Shown here piece by piece: positions 43,675-54,383 of a stretch of DNA of 64,000 nucleotides. A program made the position numbers and the translations under genes. The notes under the pieces are model-generated. The model was not told the origin of the DNA. It made no database searches and worked only from the letters and a program-made list of their open reading frames with translations. How positions within the stretch are numbered: the stretch's first letter is position 1; the number at the start of each line of letters is the position of its first letter. Source of the stretch: Aureobasidium sp. EXF-3400 (taxonomy: Eukaryota > Ascomycota > Dothideomycetes > Dothideales > Saccotheciaceae); assembly GCA_024195585.1 (NCBI GenBank), contig SWBL01000221.1, positions 23,121-87,120 on the forward strand, read 5' to 3'.

Positions 43675-45016
43675 ATGGCGGGAAACAACAGCTCGACAAC
43701 GGGAATACCGTTTCGTGCTGCCGATGGCGTGTCGAGGTTCTTTCTCTTCGAGGCTTTGCGCACTGGCTGTGAGGAAATTGGATCTGCGACTCAACAACTC
43801 GAGTCTGCGCGTGATAAAGCCGAGAAGATGCTTGTCAAGGATTCGACTGTTGAGTTTGACTCTCTGCTTCAAGAAGTCTGTTTCGATCTCTATGTCTCCC
43901 GATGATGAGAACATAGTTTGCTGACAGAAACCATTGCAGATTCTGGAATCCTGTGTGAAGAGTTTGCAGACACATGCTTCTATCGTTGAGGCTGTTGCTG
44001 AAACAATGAACGACAATTTTGAGCAATCTAATAAGAGCGATGGAAAGGAGGCGAACAAGTATAAATTGCTTGTTGATCAGATCAAGGATGCTGCTATTGG
44101 AGTTGAGCAATTGAGAAGTGTGAACGTAAGTTTTCTGCAGCTCTTCTGCTTCCCAAAAACTTTGGTCATTGTGTCATCCCTCGGACCATTTATCATTGAC
44201 ACATCTCTGCAGGCCAAGAAAGATAAATCACCTCCACTACCAACTGAAAGTGACTTTGACTCGGAGCCGGAAGTGCAATCATCCAAAAAGCCAAAGACTG
44301 GCAAGCCAGAAGAGACCACCCTTTCTGACAAGAAGAAACCCAAGTCCGAGCACACCTCGAACACCGCAGTACCAGTCACGGGAACTCCATCATCTGATGC
44401 CCTCGACGAAAAGCCAATGAAGGGCAAGGGCAAGAAGCTCGGAAAGCCTCCCAAGCCATCAAAGATATCCAATGCTTCTTCAAGAACCTCTGACAGCATC
44501 AGCGAGTCTATCCCTGAACTCAGGACAGACACCAACACACCCAAGGCCGACAACGACCATCCACCCACAACTCCCAGACCTGGCTCAACACAACAAAGCT
44601 TCATCGACGAAGAAGACATCAACGCAGAAGTAGAAGCCCGCCTCGCCGCCAAAGAACTGAAACGCGCAAAAAAGAAACAAGCAAAGAAACGCAAGCGCGA
44701 CTCCGTGGCCTCGGACATATTCTCTCCAGATCCCAAAGCCGAGCCGGAGCATAGAGCAATTTTGCCAGCGAAGAAGAAGGCACGTGTTGATAAGATGGAT
44801 ATTGACGATGCCAAAGGAAAGCGTCAGAATGTTGATGATGCGTTTGACGGCAAAGCAAAGGCGAAGAAACAAAAGATTGGAGCTGAGAAAGATGAAACGA
44901 CGGTTGAAGCGAACAAGGCGAAGCGCAGACGTTCTTCTAATGTTTCGTTGACCGAGACGGCTGCTGCTCCTGAAGTCAACAATCGCAAGAGCAAGAAACG
45001 CCGTGTGGGTTTCTGA
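43675..45016 (+). CDS. Lysine-rich nuclear protein, unknown function
   Basis: 396 aa from exons 43675-43875, 43940-44125 and 44213-45016. The first 130 residues are predicted helical: FFLFEALRTGCEEIGSATQQLESARDKAEKML, then LLQEILESCVKSLQTHASIVEAVAE, then KYKLLVDQIKDAAIGVEQLRSV. The remainder is low-complexity, rich in Lys, Ser, Glu and Pro, with several nuclear localisation-like clusters (KRAKKKQAKKRKR, NRKSKKRRVGF). No catalytic domain is recognised. Intron 2 is 87 nt, a multiple of three and open in frame, so its retention would simply add 29 mostly hydrophobic residues. Chromatin or nucleolar association is a guess from composition only. Confidence 0.75.
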
Positions 45017-46014
45017 TCCAGGATGGATAGAGAGAACAATTGACTCCACGGAGAATGGATGACGAGGTCTGCTATTGCTGGAACAGCATTTATTCATGCT
45101 GTCAAGAGCTGGCTACCAAAGCTGCAGAATTCCAAAGACCGGGCGCCCGAACTATAGTTAGCATGTTGCTTGTGCGAGAGAAAATGCAATACCACGGTCA
45201 TCACATAGTGGCAGCTTGACTCGTGCTATTCGAACCCTTGGCACTTACCATAAAGCCTACCATACCGACCACCCACGCGTTAAACATGCTTGATCGATAC
45301 CATCTCTTTTTTTCAGTTGTGGTATGCTCCTCATGGCTCTGGGCCAGGTCGGAGTTGGTCGAAGTCGACATGGCTGAAAAGTACGAGAAGACGATGGAGA
45401 GACAAAAAACAAAGCCAAAAGTCAGACCTACCTGTTGATAGCTATCCTATATAGATGGTTATTGAGGTTACATGGTGTTGTAGAGTCGATTGTGCCATAT
45501 TGCGCAAGACACGTATCCACTCTGTATGACAGCGGATAATATGGAGCGGGCGCAAGCGATGGGTAGAAGTGTGGTAATTGAGAGGTGTTCAGGCAATTAT
45601 ATTGTTTGGTAGGGCGTGAGATCTAGCGATCGGCATGGTAAAGGATCAAAGAAGAACGCTTCTCCTGTCGAGGCCAAGGAGACCGATGTCGTGATCAGTT
45701 GTCCGAATCCTTCCTGCCTTTTTCGGCGCAGCTGCTCTTGGAGATGCAGTCAAGAATCCAAATGCTTGTTCGACTCTGCCTGACAGTGCTTACAGGTTTG
45801 AATTGGTCGTGACTACTGATGGAGATGATAGCTTCTTTCTCAGCCTACAGTAAACTTAGTTGTGAGGAGAGAGTTGAGAGTGGTTGATGGCAGCGAGGTC
45901 TATAGACATGTCAAACGTCATGCCAAGAGGTTGCAAGGTTGACATGTGAAAGTGTGGATATGCTCAACCACTCCCAATTGTCGACACATTTTTCGAAGAG
46001 AAGGGACAATCAAG
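45017..46014. other. Intergenic, no gene seen
   Basis: About 1 kb between two plus-strand genes. The best frame (45223-45438) is 71 codons without ATG at its start. No repeats, tRNA or conserved motifs were noticed. Confidence 0.45.
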
Positions 46015-47225
46015 ATGCCTACTATTCCGGACAGAGCGCAGACGGAAGACTCGACGAGCTTCAGCCCGGATGCATACTTTGACGCGTGGGAGAAGGGCGA
46101 AATAACAGCACCATACGACAATGACTTCCGCAAGTTCATCCTGACCACCTTCGGTCTACCTCGTGACGATACATACACGTACGCCGCCGTCGCCGAGGTC
46201 ACTCTGCTCCAAGCTCAGACTTATGTCGAGTTTGGCGGTCAGGGCGGATTGCACGCCTGGTACAGAGACGACCAAGGCAAGCCAGTAAGCCCACCATAAG
46301 ACACCACTCGTATCCATCCGTAAACCAACATCACCCTCCCGTCCAGTTAGACCCGCCGCCTGCCGTTGACATCGCTGCATACACCAACATCTTCAAAAGT
46401 ACAACAAACACCCAAAAAGCCCTTGTCGGCCTGGCTTCGAACGCAAAGAAGGAATCAATTCGTGCCTCTATCGGCCAACACCTGCAAAGTCTATACCAGC
46501 CTCCTTCACCCGAGCGCAAGATCGTCATATCCAAGCTGAAGAAAGAACACACAAACCCTTACTTTGATGTCTGGGCATGGTCATGTCAGAATCTCGAATG
46601 GGCTGGTCCCGAGGCTGCCACGAGCAAGGTCCGCTTCTCGCATGCCATTCTGCCCATCCTATACCACCACTTTGGTTGCGTTTGTCCATCTTACGAGTCG
46701 CTTTCCATCATCTACCAGCTGGCCAAGGGTCGACCCGTCATTGATTTGGGCAGCGGAAATGGTTATTGGTCATACATGCTGAGAGTCTTCAACAAACAGA
46801 AGCCTCTGACTGTTGTTCCCGTCGACAATGGCATCAGTGAGTGGAGGACTGTATGGGTGCCTGACACCAATCAGATCGATGGTGTTGAATACCTCAAGAA
46901 GAACAATAACGGCAAGGATCAGGTCTTGTTGCTAGTCTACCCTCAAGTTGGTCTTGAGTTCACGTCCAAGATTCTCAGAGCATATAGTACGTCCTGTCCC
47001 GACACCTGATGCGTTGAAACAGTTTACTGACTTTTTGCAGAGGGCGACACCATCATCTGCGCAGGTACTCAAAACTCAAATGGCTACACAGCCTTTGCCA
47101 AAGAAACCATCGCAGATTGGATCGCTAGAGAGATGCCCGTGTTTGAGAAAATTTGCCAGATTCCTCTACCCAGCTTTGCTGCCAAGGATGAAGCTCTCTT
47201 TGCCTTTCAGAGGAAAGCTTCATAA
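46015..47225 (+). CDS. Rossmann-fold methyltransferase-like fungal protein
   Basis: 364 aa from exons 46015-46284, 46347-46986 and 47041-47225. After a helical N-terminus, the motif PVIDLGSGNGYWSYMLR (near residue 215) looks like SAM-binding motif I (hhDxGxGxG). It is followed by VVPVDNGISEWRTVWVPD, where an acidic residue follows the second strand, and VLLLVYPQVGLEFTSKIL, then GDTIICAGTQNSNGY. The order fits a class I methyltransferase fold. The substrate is unknown, and catalysis itself is not certain. An in-frame upstream extension exists from 45946 but lacks support. Confidence 0.75.
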
Positions 47226-47602
47226 TTCTTGAGCAAGATAACTTTAGCTCTCTCACCACCACCCTTGCCCCACAATCAACACCACCCAACATGGGGTGGT
47301 GTTACACCCTTTCACTATTTACTAGACAAGCGCGATTTTCGTACATCTCTCTCGTACCCTGAACATGAGAGGGTTCTCGAATGACTTTTGATGGTTGCGA
47401 ACAGTTATGCTCGCAAAGATCATCAGTATCGAATGTGGTGAGAGGGTTTATCGTCATACAGTGCAAGATCAGGACACCTTGTCACCTTGATTTAGCGTAG
47501 GTTGAAAACAAGCAGAGTCGACCTCAGCTACAAAACCAGATTCGGTTCCGCATCCCTTTCTACCTCTTACCCATACGTGACATTCCTCAACTTGAGTCAA
47601 TC
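47226..47602. other. Intergenic, promoter of the secreted Ser/Lys-rich protein
   Basis: About 375 bp. No additional feature recognised. Confidence 0.5.
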
Positions 47603-49619
47603 ATGAAAGATCTCCTTTCGATTCTTATGCTCACCCTTTTGGGTAGCATGGGTGTCTTCGCTGCTCCTGTTGAGCAATACACTGAGAAGGACCCTAAGAG
47701 CGTTGTCAGTCTGCTCTCAATCTGCCAATGGTTCTGCTGCTAACGCCATACAGCTCTCAAGCTGGCTCTCAAAATTACAGCCAATCCACACGAAATCCAA
47801 CAACTCCACCCATTCAACTTCTCATGGACCTCATAAAGTCTCTATCAGAACCCATGAGGCTGATGAGCAAGACGTCAAGACCAAAACGGAGACTCGCATC
47901 ATTACTGAGGACTGCTCTGCCACCGATGATATGGTTCGCACCACGATCGTTGAGATGGTACCTTCCACCAGAGTTCTTGAGTACACTCCATCGTACAGAA
48001 CAACCAAGACCATCATACAGACTGTTTTGTATGATGTCACAAAGACTGCTTCCTCATCAAGATCACGCAAGCCTACGAAGCACACTTTGACCGAGACCGT
48101 CAGCTCGCCTTCGTCTACCGTCACGACCAAGTCTTCTAAGAAGCACACAAAATCTTCTAAGACGCACACCAAGCACCACTCCTCGAAGACTACTGAATCA
48201 GCTCCTCCGTCATCTTCCGCATCCTCTTCCCTCTCATTGAAGAGTGTAGTTGTTGTCACTACGAGCGAGGTGGTCGAAGTGGTCACAGTCGGCTATACAG
48301 AGGTGACTTCGACCATGACTCTCACCGACGGCGACAGCAGGCTCTCGAGCATGACTCAAACTTCTTCCACAGGGAGCAGCTCTGCTGCTGGTTCTCTTAA
48401 CTGGCCACCTTACCTCACAGATCTCTCGAAGTTCTCTGACCCTCCATTTCCGACCTGGCCCGCTGATGCAGTCGTCGGAGACGTGAAGGGCATGGCTACA
48501 TCCAACATGTCACCGTCTCCTACATCCTTGAGGACGATCCATCAGAACGCAACTTCCCAGATTCTATCCCCACTTGACATAATTTCTCATCACACCACAA
48601 CTTCCCAGGCTCCAACCCCAGTTGACATAATTTCTCATCACACCACGACTGCTGCTGTATTGCCTACTGCAGAGACCCAAGTTGCAAACGACATTGTCGA
48701 GAACCTCTCTGCCAGAGATGACGATGATGATCCTGATCATGATTACAAGAAGTACCGCAAACCCGACAAGGCCATGAGCAAGAGAATGAGCCGATGGAGC
48801 AAACACCACAGCAAACTCATGAGGAAGCAAAGCAGCTACAGTTCGGAGGCTTGGTTCAAGTCTTACACCAAGTCTATCAAGAGCGCTAACAAGGCTTCGA
48901 GGAAGAAGCATCACCATGATGACGACGACGAAGACGACCAAGTCGCCTCAGCTGGACTACCTGCCAGGGAAGTATCAATGGCAGCTCCAGCGATAACAAA
49001 TGTCGAGGTTACTGTCACGACTACTGTGCTGCCTACTCAGAACGAGACCTATTCTATCTCAATCAGAACGGTACATGCTAGCAAGACTGCCAGTGTGATG
49101 GACAGTGTCTCAACCAGCAAGGCTTCCAAGAAGCACTCCAAGACTCACTCCAAATCTCACTCCAAATCTCACTCCAAGGCTTCATCCAAGACTTCCTCCA
49201 AGGCCCACAAATCCTCCTCAAAGACCTCCTCCAAGACTGCTTCTCCAACTGCTTCGGAGATGGATATTGATGGCATGGCTACCTCGACTTACTCTTGGCC
49301 GACGTTCACCAAAACCTGTAAAGGTGTGATGTGTCTCTGGACAAGTGAGGGACCAGCCCCTGCCAAGACTACTCTCGAAGCTGAGGATGCAACAATGAGT
49401 TCCACGGTCTCTGAACAATACCCCGCTGGAGAAAGGCGGCACTGCATGAACGACAGATGTTACTCATGGCGTCACTCAACAAATGTGGTCAGCACTATCA
49501 AGTCATGGACACCCAGGCCATCGTCCATTTCGACTGGAACCCAAGACGCCTTCTCTACCTACAGTCGTATTATTGGCGACCCGCCAAAGAGTACCATCGT
49601 GGGTGACAATGGTATATGA
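47603..49619 (+). CDS. Secreted Ser/Thr/Lys/His-rich low-complexity protein
   Basis: 655 aa from exons 47603-47704 and 47754-49619 (49-bp intron, CTAAC branch point). The start MKDLLSILMLTLLGSMGVFAAP is a signal peptide with a likely cut near AAP. The rest is dominated by Ser, Thr, Lys and His, with repeats: SKTHSKSHSKSHSKASSK, a KHTKSSKTHTKHHSSK block, and two copies of PLDIISHHTTT/PVDIISHHTTT encoded by a ~45-bp DNA duplication near 48571-48645. Charged stretches (DDDDPDHDYKKYRKPDK) lie between. A Cys-containing end (CKGVMCLW ... RRHCMNDRCYSW) may form disulfides. No GPI signal is evident. Likely an O-glycosylated wall or extracellular protein; no family named. Confidence 0.78.
48571..48645 (+). 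repeat. Imperfect ~45-bp tandem duplication inside a coding region
   Basis: The string GACATAATTTCTCATCACAC occurs twice, followed each time by CACRACT, giving PLDIISHHTTTSQAPTPVDI and then IISHHTTTA. The two units differ by few bases and keep the frame. This is the kind of length-variable repeat common in surface proteins. Confidence 0.75.
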
Positions 49620-50063
49620 GAGTGATGTGCAAGATGGGAGGAAAAGAAGCGTAAGAGGTAGAGAAAGGGGAAGGTAATGTTCGATGTAGGTGTGTGGTGG
49701 GATGTTGACCGATTTCTCAGCCCTTGTAACTAAGAAAACTAAGCAAAAAATATAAATCGCTTTCGTCTCTCATATCTCTTTGCCTCAACATCGCCATAAG
49801 CAAATGCAGGTTCAAGCTGTGGTATGCACCTTCCCAGCCCCTGAAACTGTGGCTGGCGGCTACGTGCAGCTCACGTGTTCTTCGCACCTCCTGTCTACTC
49901 ATCGACTTATCGATGTCGTTTTTTGCTTGATTCTCAAAGTGAGACGCCAAGTAGAAACTTCGCCTGCTGTTGAAACCAATTCTGGGAACTCGAATGTTGC
50001 TAGTCCTTATACATGAGAATTCACATGATCCAGTATCGAGGTCGATAAAGACTGATCTGAACC
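49620..50063. other. Intergenic, no gene seen
   Basis: About 440 bp between two plus-strand genes; it holds a terminator and a promoter region. An open frame at 49717-50076 on the minus strand has no support. Confidence 0.45.
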
Positions 50064-51771
50064 ATGACAGGGCCATCTATCCCGACACAACATGGCTTCA
50101 TCACCGAGCAAGAGGCATTAGAAATTGACCTTGATGTCATTTCTCGACTTCACCGACGACGAGAAGCAGACGGCTTCCGACAGAAGTTGCAATCATCTAC
50201 ATCACACATTCGAGAATTGATCTCACGGCATCTACAAATAGCAGAATCCGATTTTGTCCTCGATGAGCCATCCGTTTGGATCGAAGGAGGCTTCAACATC
50301 TGCCTGGGCATCGAAATCAGTAACGATCGTCATCCTCATCTTCCAAAGGCAGCAGTCATTCGCTTTCCTCTGCCTTTCAACGTCGGTGAAGACTTCGCAC
50401 CAGGGGCTATGGATGAGAAGCTCCGTTGCGAGGCTGCCACTTACATTTGGTTGCGAGAAAACTGTCCCAATATCCCCTTACCTCGCCTTCTCGGGATGGG
50501 GTTTCCCGGGTCGCAGACTGTACGTGTTCAGTTTGTCGCAACCACGCCATATGCTTCGCTAATTTAATTCTGCCCAGTTCACCGCCATCGAGAACGAGAC
50601 TGTCTTTAATCAGCTACGTTGGTATCTCTGCCGCGCCTGGAACTGGCTCCATGGAGACAAGACTTCCCCCTACTCTGTTCATACGCGGACCAAACTTACC
50701 GATGTGGGTTATCTCCTTCTGGAGTGGGTCGCCAACGGAAAGATGCTATCTAGCAGTTGGAAACAAAGTCGTCACGACAAGAAACATACTACAGATCTGT
50801 ATCGTGGTATCGCAAGAACCATGCTTGATTTGGCCAAAGTGCCACTTCCAAGGATAGGGTCATGGACAATGGATGACAGGGGAGTCCTGACACTTACCAA
50901 CCGACCACATTTTGACCTCACTCTACTATGGAACCAGGCCAAAGTTCCAACAAACATACCGCGGGTTCGTCTTCCTCCGATTGTTCGATACTTTGTCGGT
51001 CACCTTTCCTTGCTGTCTTGATACTAAGAATTCCAGTACACCACATACACCTCAGCAGATTCTTTCATTCATGACACTCTCAGCTATCAAGACCATCGTA
51101 TAACTCACCAAATGAATGCTATCCTGGATGAAGACGATGGCGTCCATCAACTTTCTGCATTGGTTGGTATGCGAGCTCTTCTGCCTCACTTCTGGAATCT
51201 AGAATCTCGCAAAGGCCCGTTCGTGCTCTCTCTACCTGATTTGCATGCGAGTTATATCTTCGTCGATGACGACTGGAATATTGTAGGCATTATCGACCTG
51301 GAGTTTGCACCTGTTGTCCCGATACAGATGGTACAAGTACCGCACTGGCTCACAGACAAAGGTGTCGATGAACTTCACGGCCCTGAGTTACAGATCTATA
51401 AGCAACAGTACGATGAGTTCGTAGACATCCTGGAGAAAGAGGAAGAGACTCTAGCACGAGACCATTCCTACAGCCAGCGACTGCGAAGAGACTGGGAGAC
51501 AGGCAGAATGTGGTATGTCATGGCCTTGGGGTCTATAAATGCCTTCCCTGGCATATTCGAACAACATCTGCAACCAAGATTCTTCGAAAAAGACTTCGAG
51601 ACCCATATCCAAGGGAAACCACTTTCGCGGCTGTGGTGTGAGGATGTTGACTCATTCATTGCCAAAAAGTTGAGGGACTATGAGATCTACAAGGATAATG
51701 TTCGTAACATCTTTGCTGCAGCCAGGAGAGAACAGCACATATCAGGGCAAGAGGTCACCGAGACAATGTAG
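50064..51771 (+). CDS. APH-fold (aminoglycoside phosphotransferase-like) protein
   Basis: 525 aa from exons 50064-50519, 50578-50964 and 51037-51771 (introns 58 and 72 bp). This is the large fungal APH/choline-kinase-like family of unknown substrates. N-lobe: VWIEGGFNICLGIEI and AVIRFPLPFNVGE, then the helix with E (KLRCEAATYIWLRENCPNIPLPRLLG). C-lobe: PFVLSLPDLHASYIFVDDDWNIVGIIDLEFAP. The catalytic-loop Asp (PDLH) and the second metal site (IIDLEF) are present, but the Asn usually found five residues after the Asp is Tyr, and the His before the Asp is absent. It may therefore have weak or no phosphotransfer. It is not evidence for drug resistance. Confidence 0.85.
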
Positions 51772-52092
51772 CAGTCTCATCGATTCCGTTGGAAGGAGCG
51801 ATCAGCATGCCGCGTACATAAGCCACTTCTCGTGACATCAATAACTATCCCAATGGCATACCAATCTGGATCTCTCGAGTCCACCGAACATCGCACCAGA
51901 TTGTCAACAGAACATTCTCCATCAATTCTGCTACCTCTTTTGCCTACAACGATTGATATCCTCTGTTCGTCCGCGGCTCTTATGTATCAAGGAGAGCATC
52001 ACAGGTAGGTCCATATTCCACAAGGGTAAAAATCCGTCAAAATTCATTCATAAGTCGAAACTCCATCGACCGCCGTATAAAGCGATCAATGT
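51772..52092. other. Convergent intergenic region
   Basis: About 320 bp between the APH-like stop and the MFS permease stop. Two 3' UTRs are expected; nothing else is seen. Confidence 0.5.
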
Positions 52093-53828
52093 CTAAAGCA
52101 AATATCTGAATCCAGAACTCAATCCCGGCGCAGGGCTGGCCTGAGAAACCTCCATATGCTCAACATTGTTCTTCTCACCCAAGTCAAGGTTAATCTGCTC
52201 AATCTCTGCTTGCTCCAGCTTCCTATTCTCGCGCACAAGGCAGAAGCGCAAAATAGTAGCCAGAATAATCGACACCGCGACAAAGACAGTATTAGCTTCC
52301 ATGGCAGGAAGGTAACGAGGACCACTCTTCTTCTCATACAGATACGGCGAGTAGATCTGCGCAAAATTGCCAACCATATTTGTAAGCGCCAGAGCAGCAG
52401 CTCTCTTCTCCATGGGATGGGGTAGTGTTGCCGATATCCAAGCGATGGCGACGTTGAAACCGCCGTAGACGCCTCCTAACATGAGGAAGAGAGATACATA
52501 GCGGGGAGCTAGTGTGGTGGTTGCTGCGGCAATGATATAGCCGATCATGCCAAAGGCAAGGGGGATAACTAGGTGTGTGTAGCGTTCTTGACGACGGTCA
52601 CTGCTGATGGAAATGCCCATGGCGCAGAAAGCGGCAAAGACGTATGGGGGAGCAACCAGAAGGAGGGAGTTGATCTTGTTGTAGCCGAAGGTCTTGACGA
52701 GGGTAGGGATGAAGGAGGTAACAGCCGCAGCGCTAGTCTTGGTGATGACGATGCCACTGGTTGAACATTAGGAGACTGCTTGGACGGGGAAAGTGATGGG
52801 GGGACATACGCAAGAAGCCAGACTTTGTAGTCTGTGACTGCCATTCTGACACCTGAAAGTAGCGATCCTCTCTCTGCATCGTCGTTGCCGTTGCGGTCGC
52901 GAAGTCTGTACGTGGCGATTGCCTTTTCTTCTTCGGAAAGCCATCGAGTGGTGTGAGGGAAATCTGGAAGAATCAAACTGTCGAAAGTCAGTATCGTCGT
53001 CGTCGGCCAATTAGGTAGGAGACAGCTTACATGCAAGTCAAGGCAAAAGCCACAGTCACAGATCCCTCGATGATGAACAACCATCTCCAAGACTCTAGAC
53101 CATGGGCTCCATCCAGACCATATTGGACACCGGCTCCGACAAGGCCTCCGAAACCGCTGGACAAGAGACTTCCAGTGTAAAGGACGGCGGTACGGGTAGC
53201 AAGCTCTCTACGGGTATACCATGAAGAGAGCAAGAACAGAGCGCCGGGGAAGTAAGGTCTATGCACATCAGTCTGTCGATCATCCTTCATTCCCAATAAG
53301 TACTCACGCTTCCATAAATCCAAGGAAGAATCTCGTAACGACCAGGCCATCAAAGTTGTGTACAAGAGCTGTGCAAGCAGAGACCACACCCCAGAGAGCC
53401 ATACAGATAGGCTATGCAAATCAGCAATTGACTCTATTACTCTGTCAAGAGAAGAAACTTACGAGATAGATACTAGGTCGAACTCTTGTCAACAGCATGT
53501 TCGAAGGAATTTGAAGTGCAATGTAACCAGCAAACAACACAGAAATGGCTGTATTGAACTGATCGCCCTTGAGTCCTAGATCTTTTTCTATGCCTTGGAT
53601 TCTTGCATTCGGCAGAGCATTGCGATCGAGATAGCTAGAAATACCATAAGCATTGAAGGATAGATGCATTGGATTGAGGTGATTGACTCACTTGAGCACA
53701 ATCATGCCCAAAAGACAAGGCATGAGTCTAAAATCGATTTTGCGAACGAGAGCCTTTTGCTTTCTGGCATATTCTTCTGCCGTGAGCTCGAAGCCTGGGA
53801 TATCAACAATATCCATGTCTCCAGACAT
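52093..53828 (-). CDS. MFS permease, Dal5/Tna1-like (ACS family)
   Basis: Third permease of this group, 490 aa, from exons 53828-53692, 53634-53463, 53411-53308, 53258-53031, 52977-52810 and 52756-52093 (all introns 49-57 bp). Landmarks: LVRKIDFRLMPCLLGMIVLNYLDRNALPNARI in TM1, LFAGYIALQIPSNMLLTRVRPS, VVTRFFLGFMEAPYFPGALFLLSSWY, ESWRWLFIIEG, LILPDFPHTTRWLSEEEKAIA. The later motif GGVYGGFNVAIAWISATLPHPMEKRAAALALTN is typical. Substrate unknown. Its promoter carries two identical CGG-N7-CCG elements within 250 bp of the start, suggesting direct zinc-cluster control. Confidence 0.93.
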
Positions 53829-54383
53829 GATTGAACACCAAAAGTAGAAATAGTCAAATGAAGAAGTAAAGAGTAAGAAGCACTGCTCAACAACCACATC
53901 TCAAAATAGAGAGGACACGAACTCATATATACCATCTCCGGCTATTCGGTTTGCCCCATGGGGAGCCTGAGCCATGGCATCTCATGGCAAAGCAACGATG
54001 GTGGAGATATCGTGGGGTGGGAAGATGCTTCGGTCAACTTCCGTGAGGACGTTTTGGTGGCTCGGTCAACTTCCGTCGCGTCCGCGACCCACCTTACTGC
54101 AATGACCATGGCTTGTCGAATGCATAGCCAATCGTGGTTTGCTTAGCCAGAATGCTTGAACGCCACTCGGACGACATCCGCTGATATTCACCCGCCAGGA
54201 CAGATTGTTTCGAGTCAGAAGTGTTGGGGTATGTAGTTTTGAGGAGAAGGATTGCGGAGTCCGGAGGAAGACAGGAAGTATTGTAGCTTGGCGCGATCTC
54301 TCACGTTCGAGCTCATCGATTAAGTATAAAGACATTGAGTGGTACATCTTCGCCGAGCCCGAGGAGAGCGCAGTGTACCAAGA
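53829..54383. other. Promoter region of the third MFS permease
   Basis: About 555 bp between the permease start and the LCCL gene stop, both minus. It holds the paired direct repeats described separately. No gene is seen. Confidence 0.5.
54031..54076. promoter_or_regulatory. Two CGG-N7-CCG sites in direct repeat
   Basis: CGGTCAACTTCCGT occurs at 54031-54044 and again, identical, at 54063-54076, 32 bp apart centre to centre (about three helical turns). Each unit is an inverted CGG/CCG pair with a 7-bp spacer, a layout used by Zn2Cys6 dimers. They lie 203-248 bp upstream of the permease start. Two identical 14-mers are unlikely to be chance. Binding itself is inferred. Confidence 0.6.

Noticed and set aside
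44077..44814. 245-codon minus-strand frame inside the lysine-rich protein gene
   Set aside because: Mirror of the Lys/Ser-rich repeats; no independent motif or start context.
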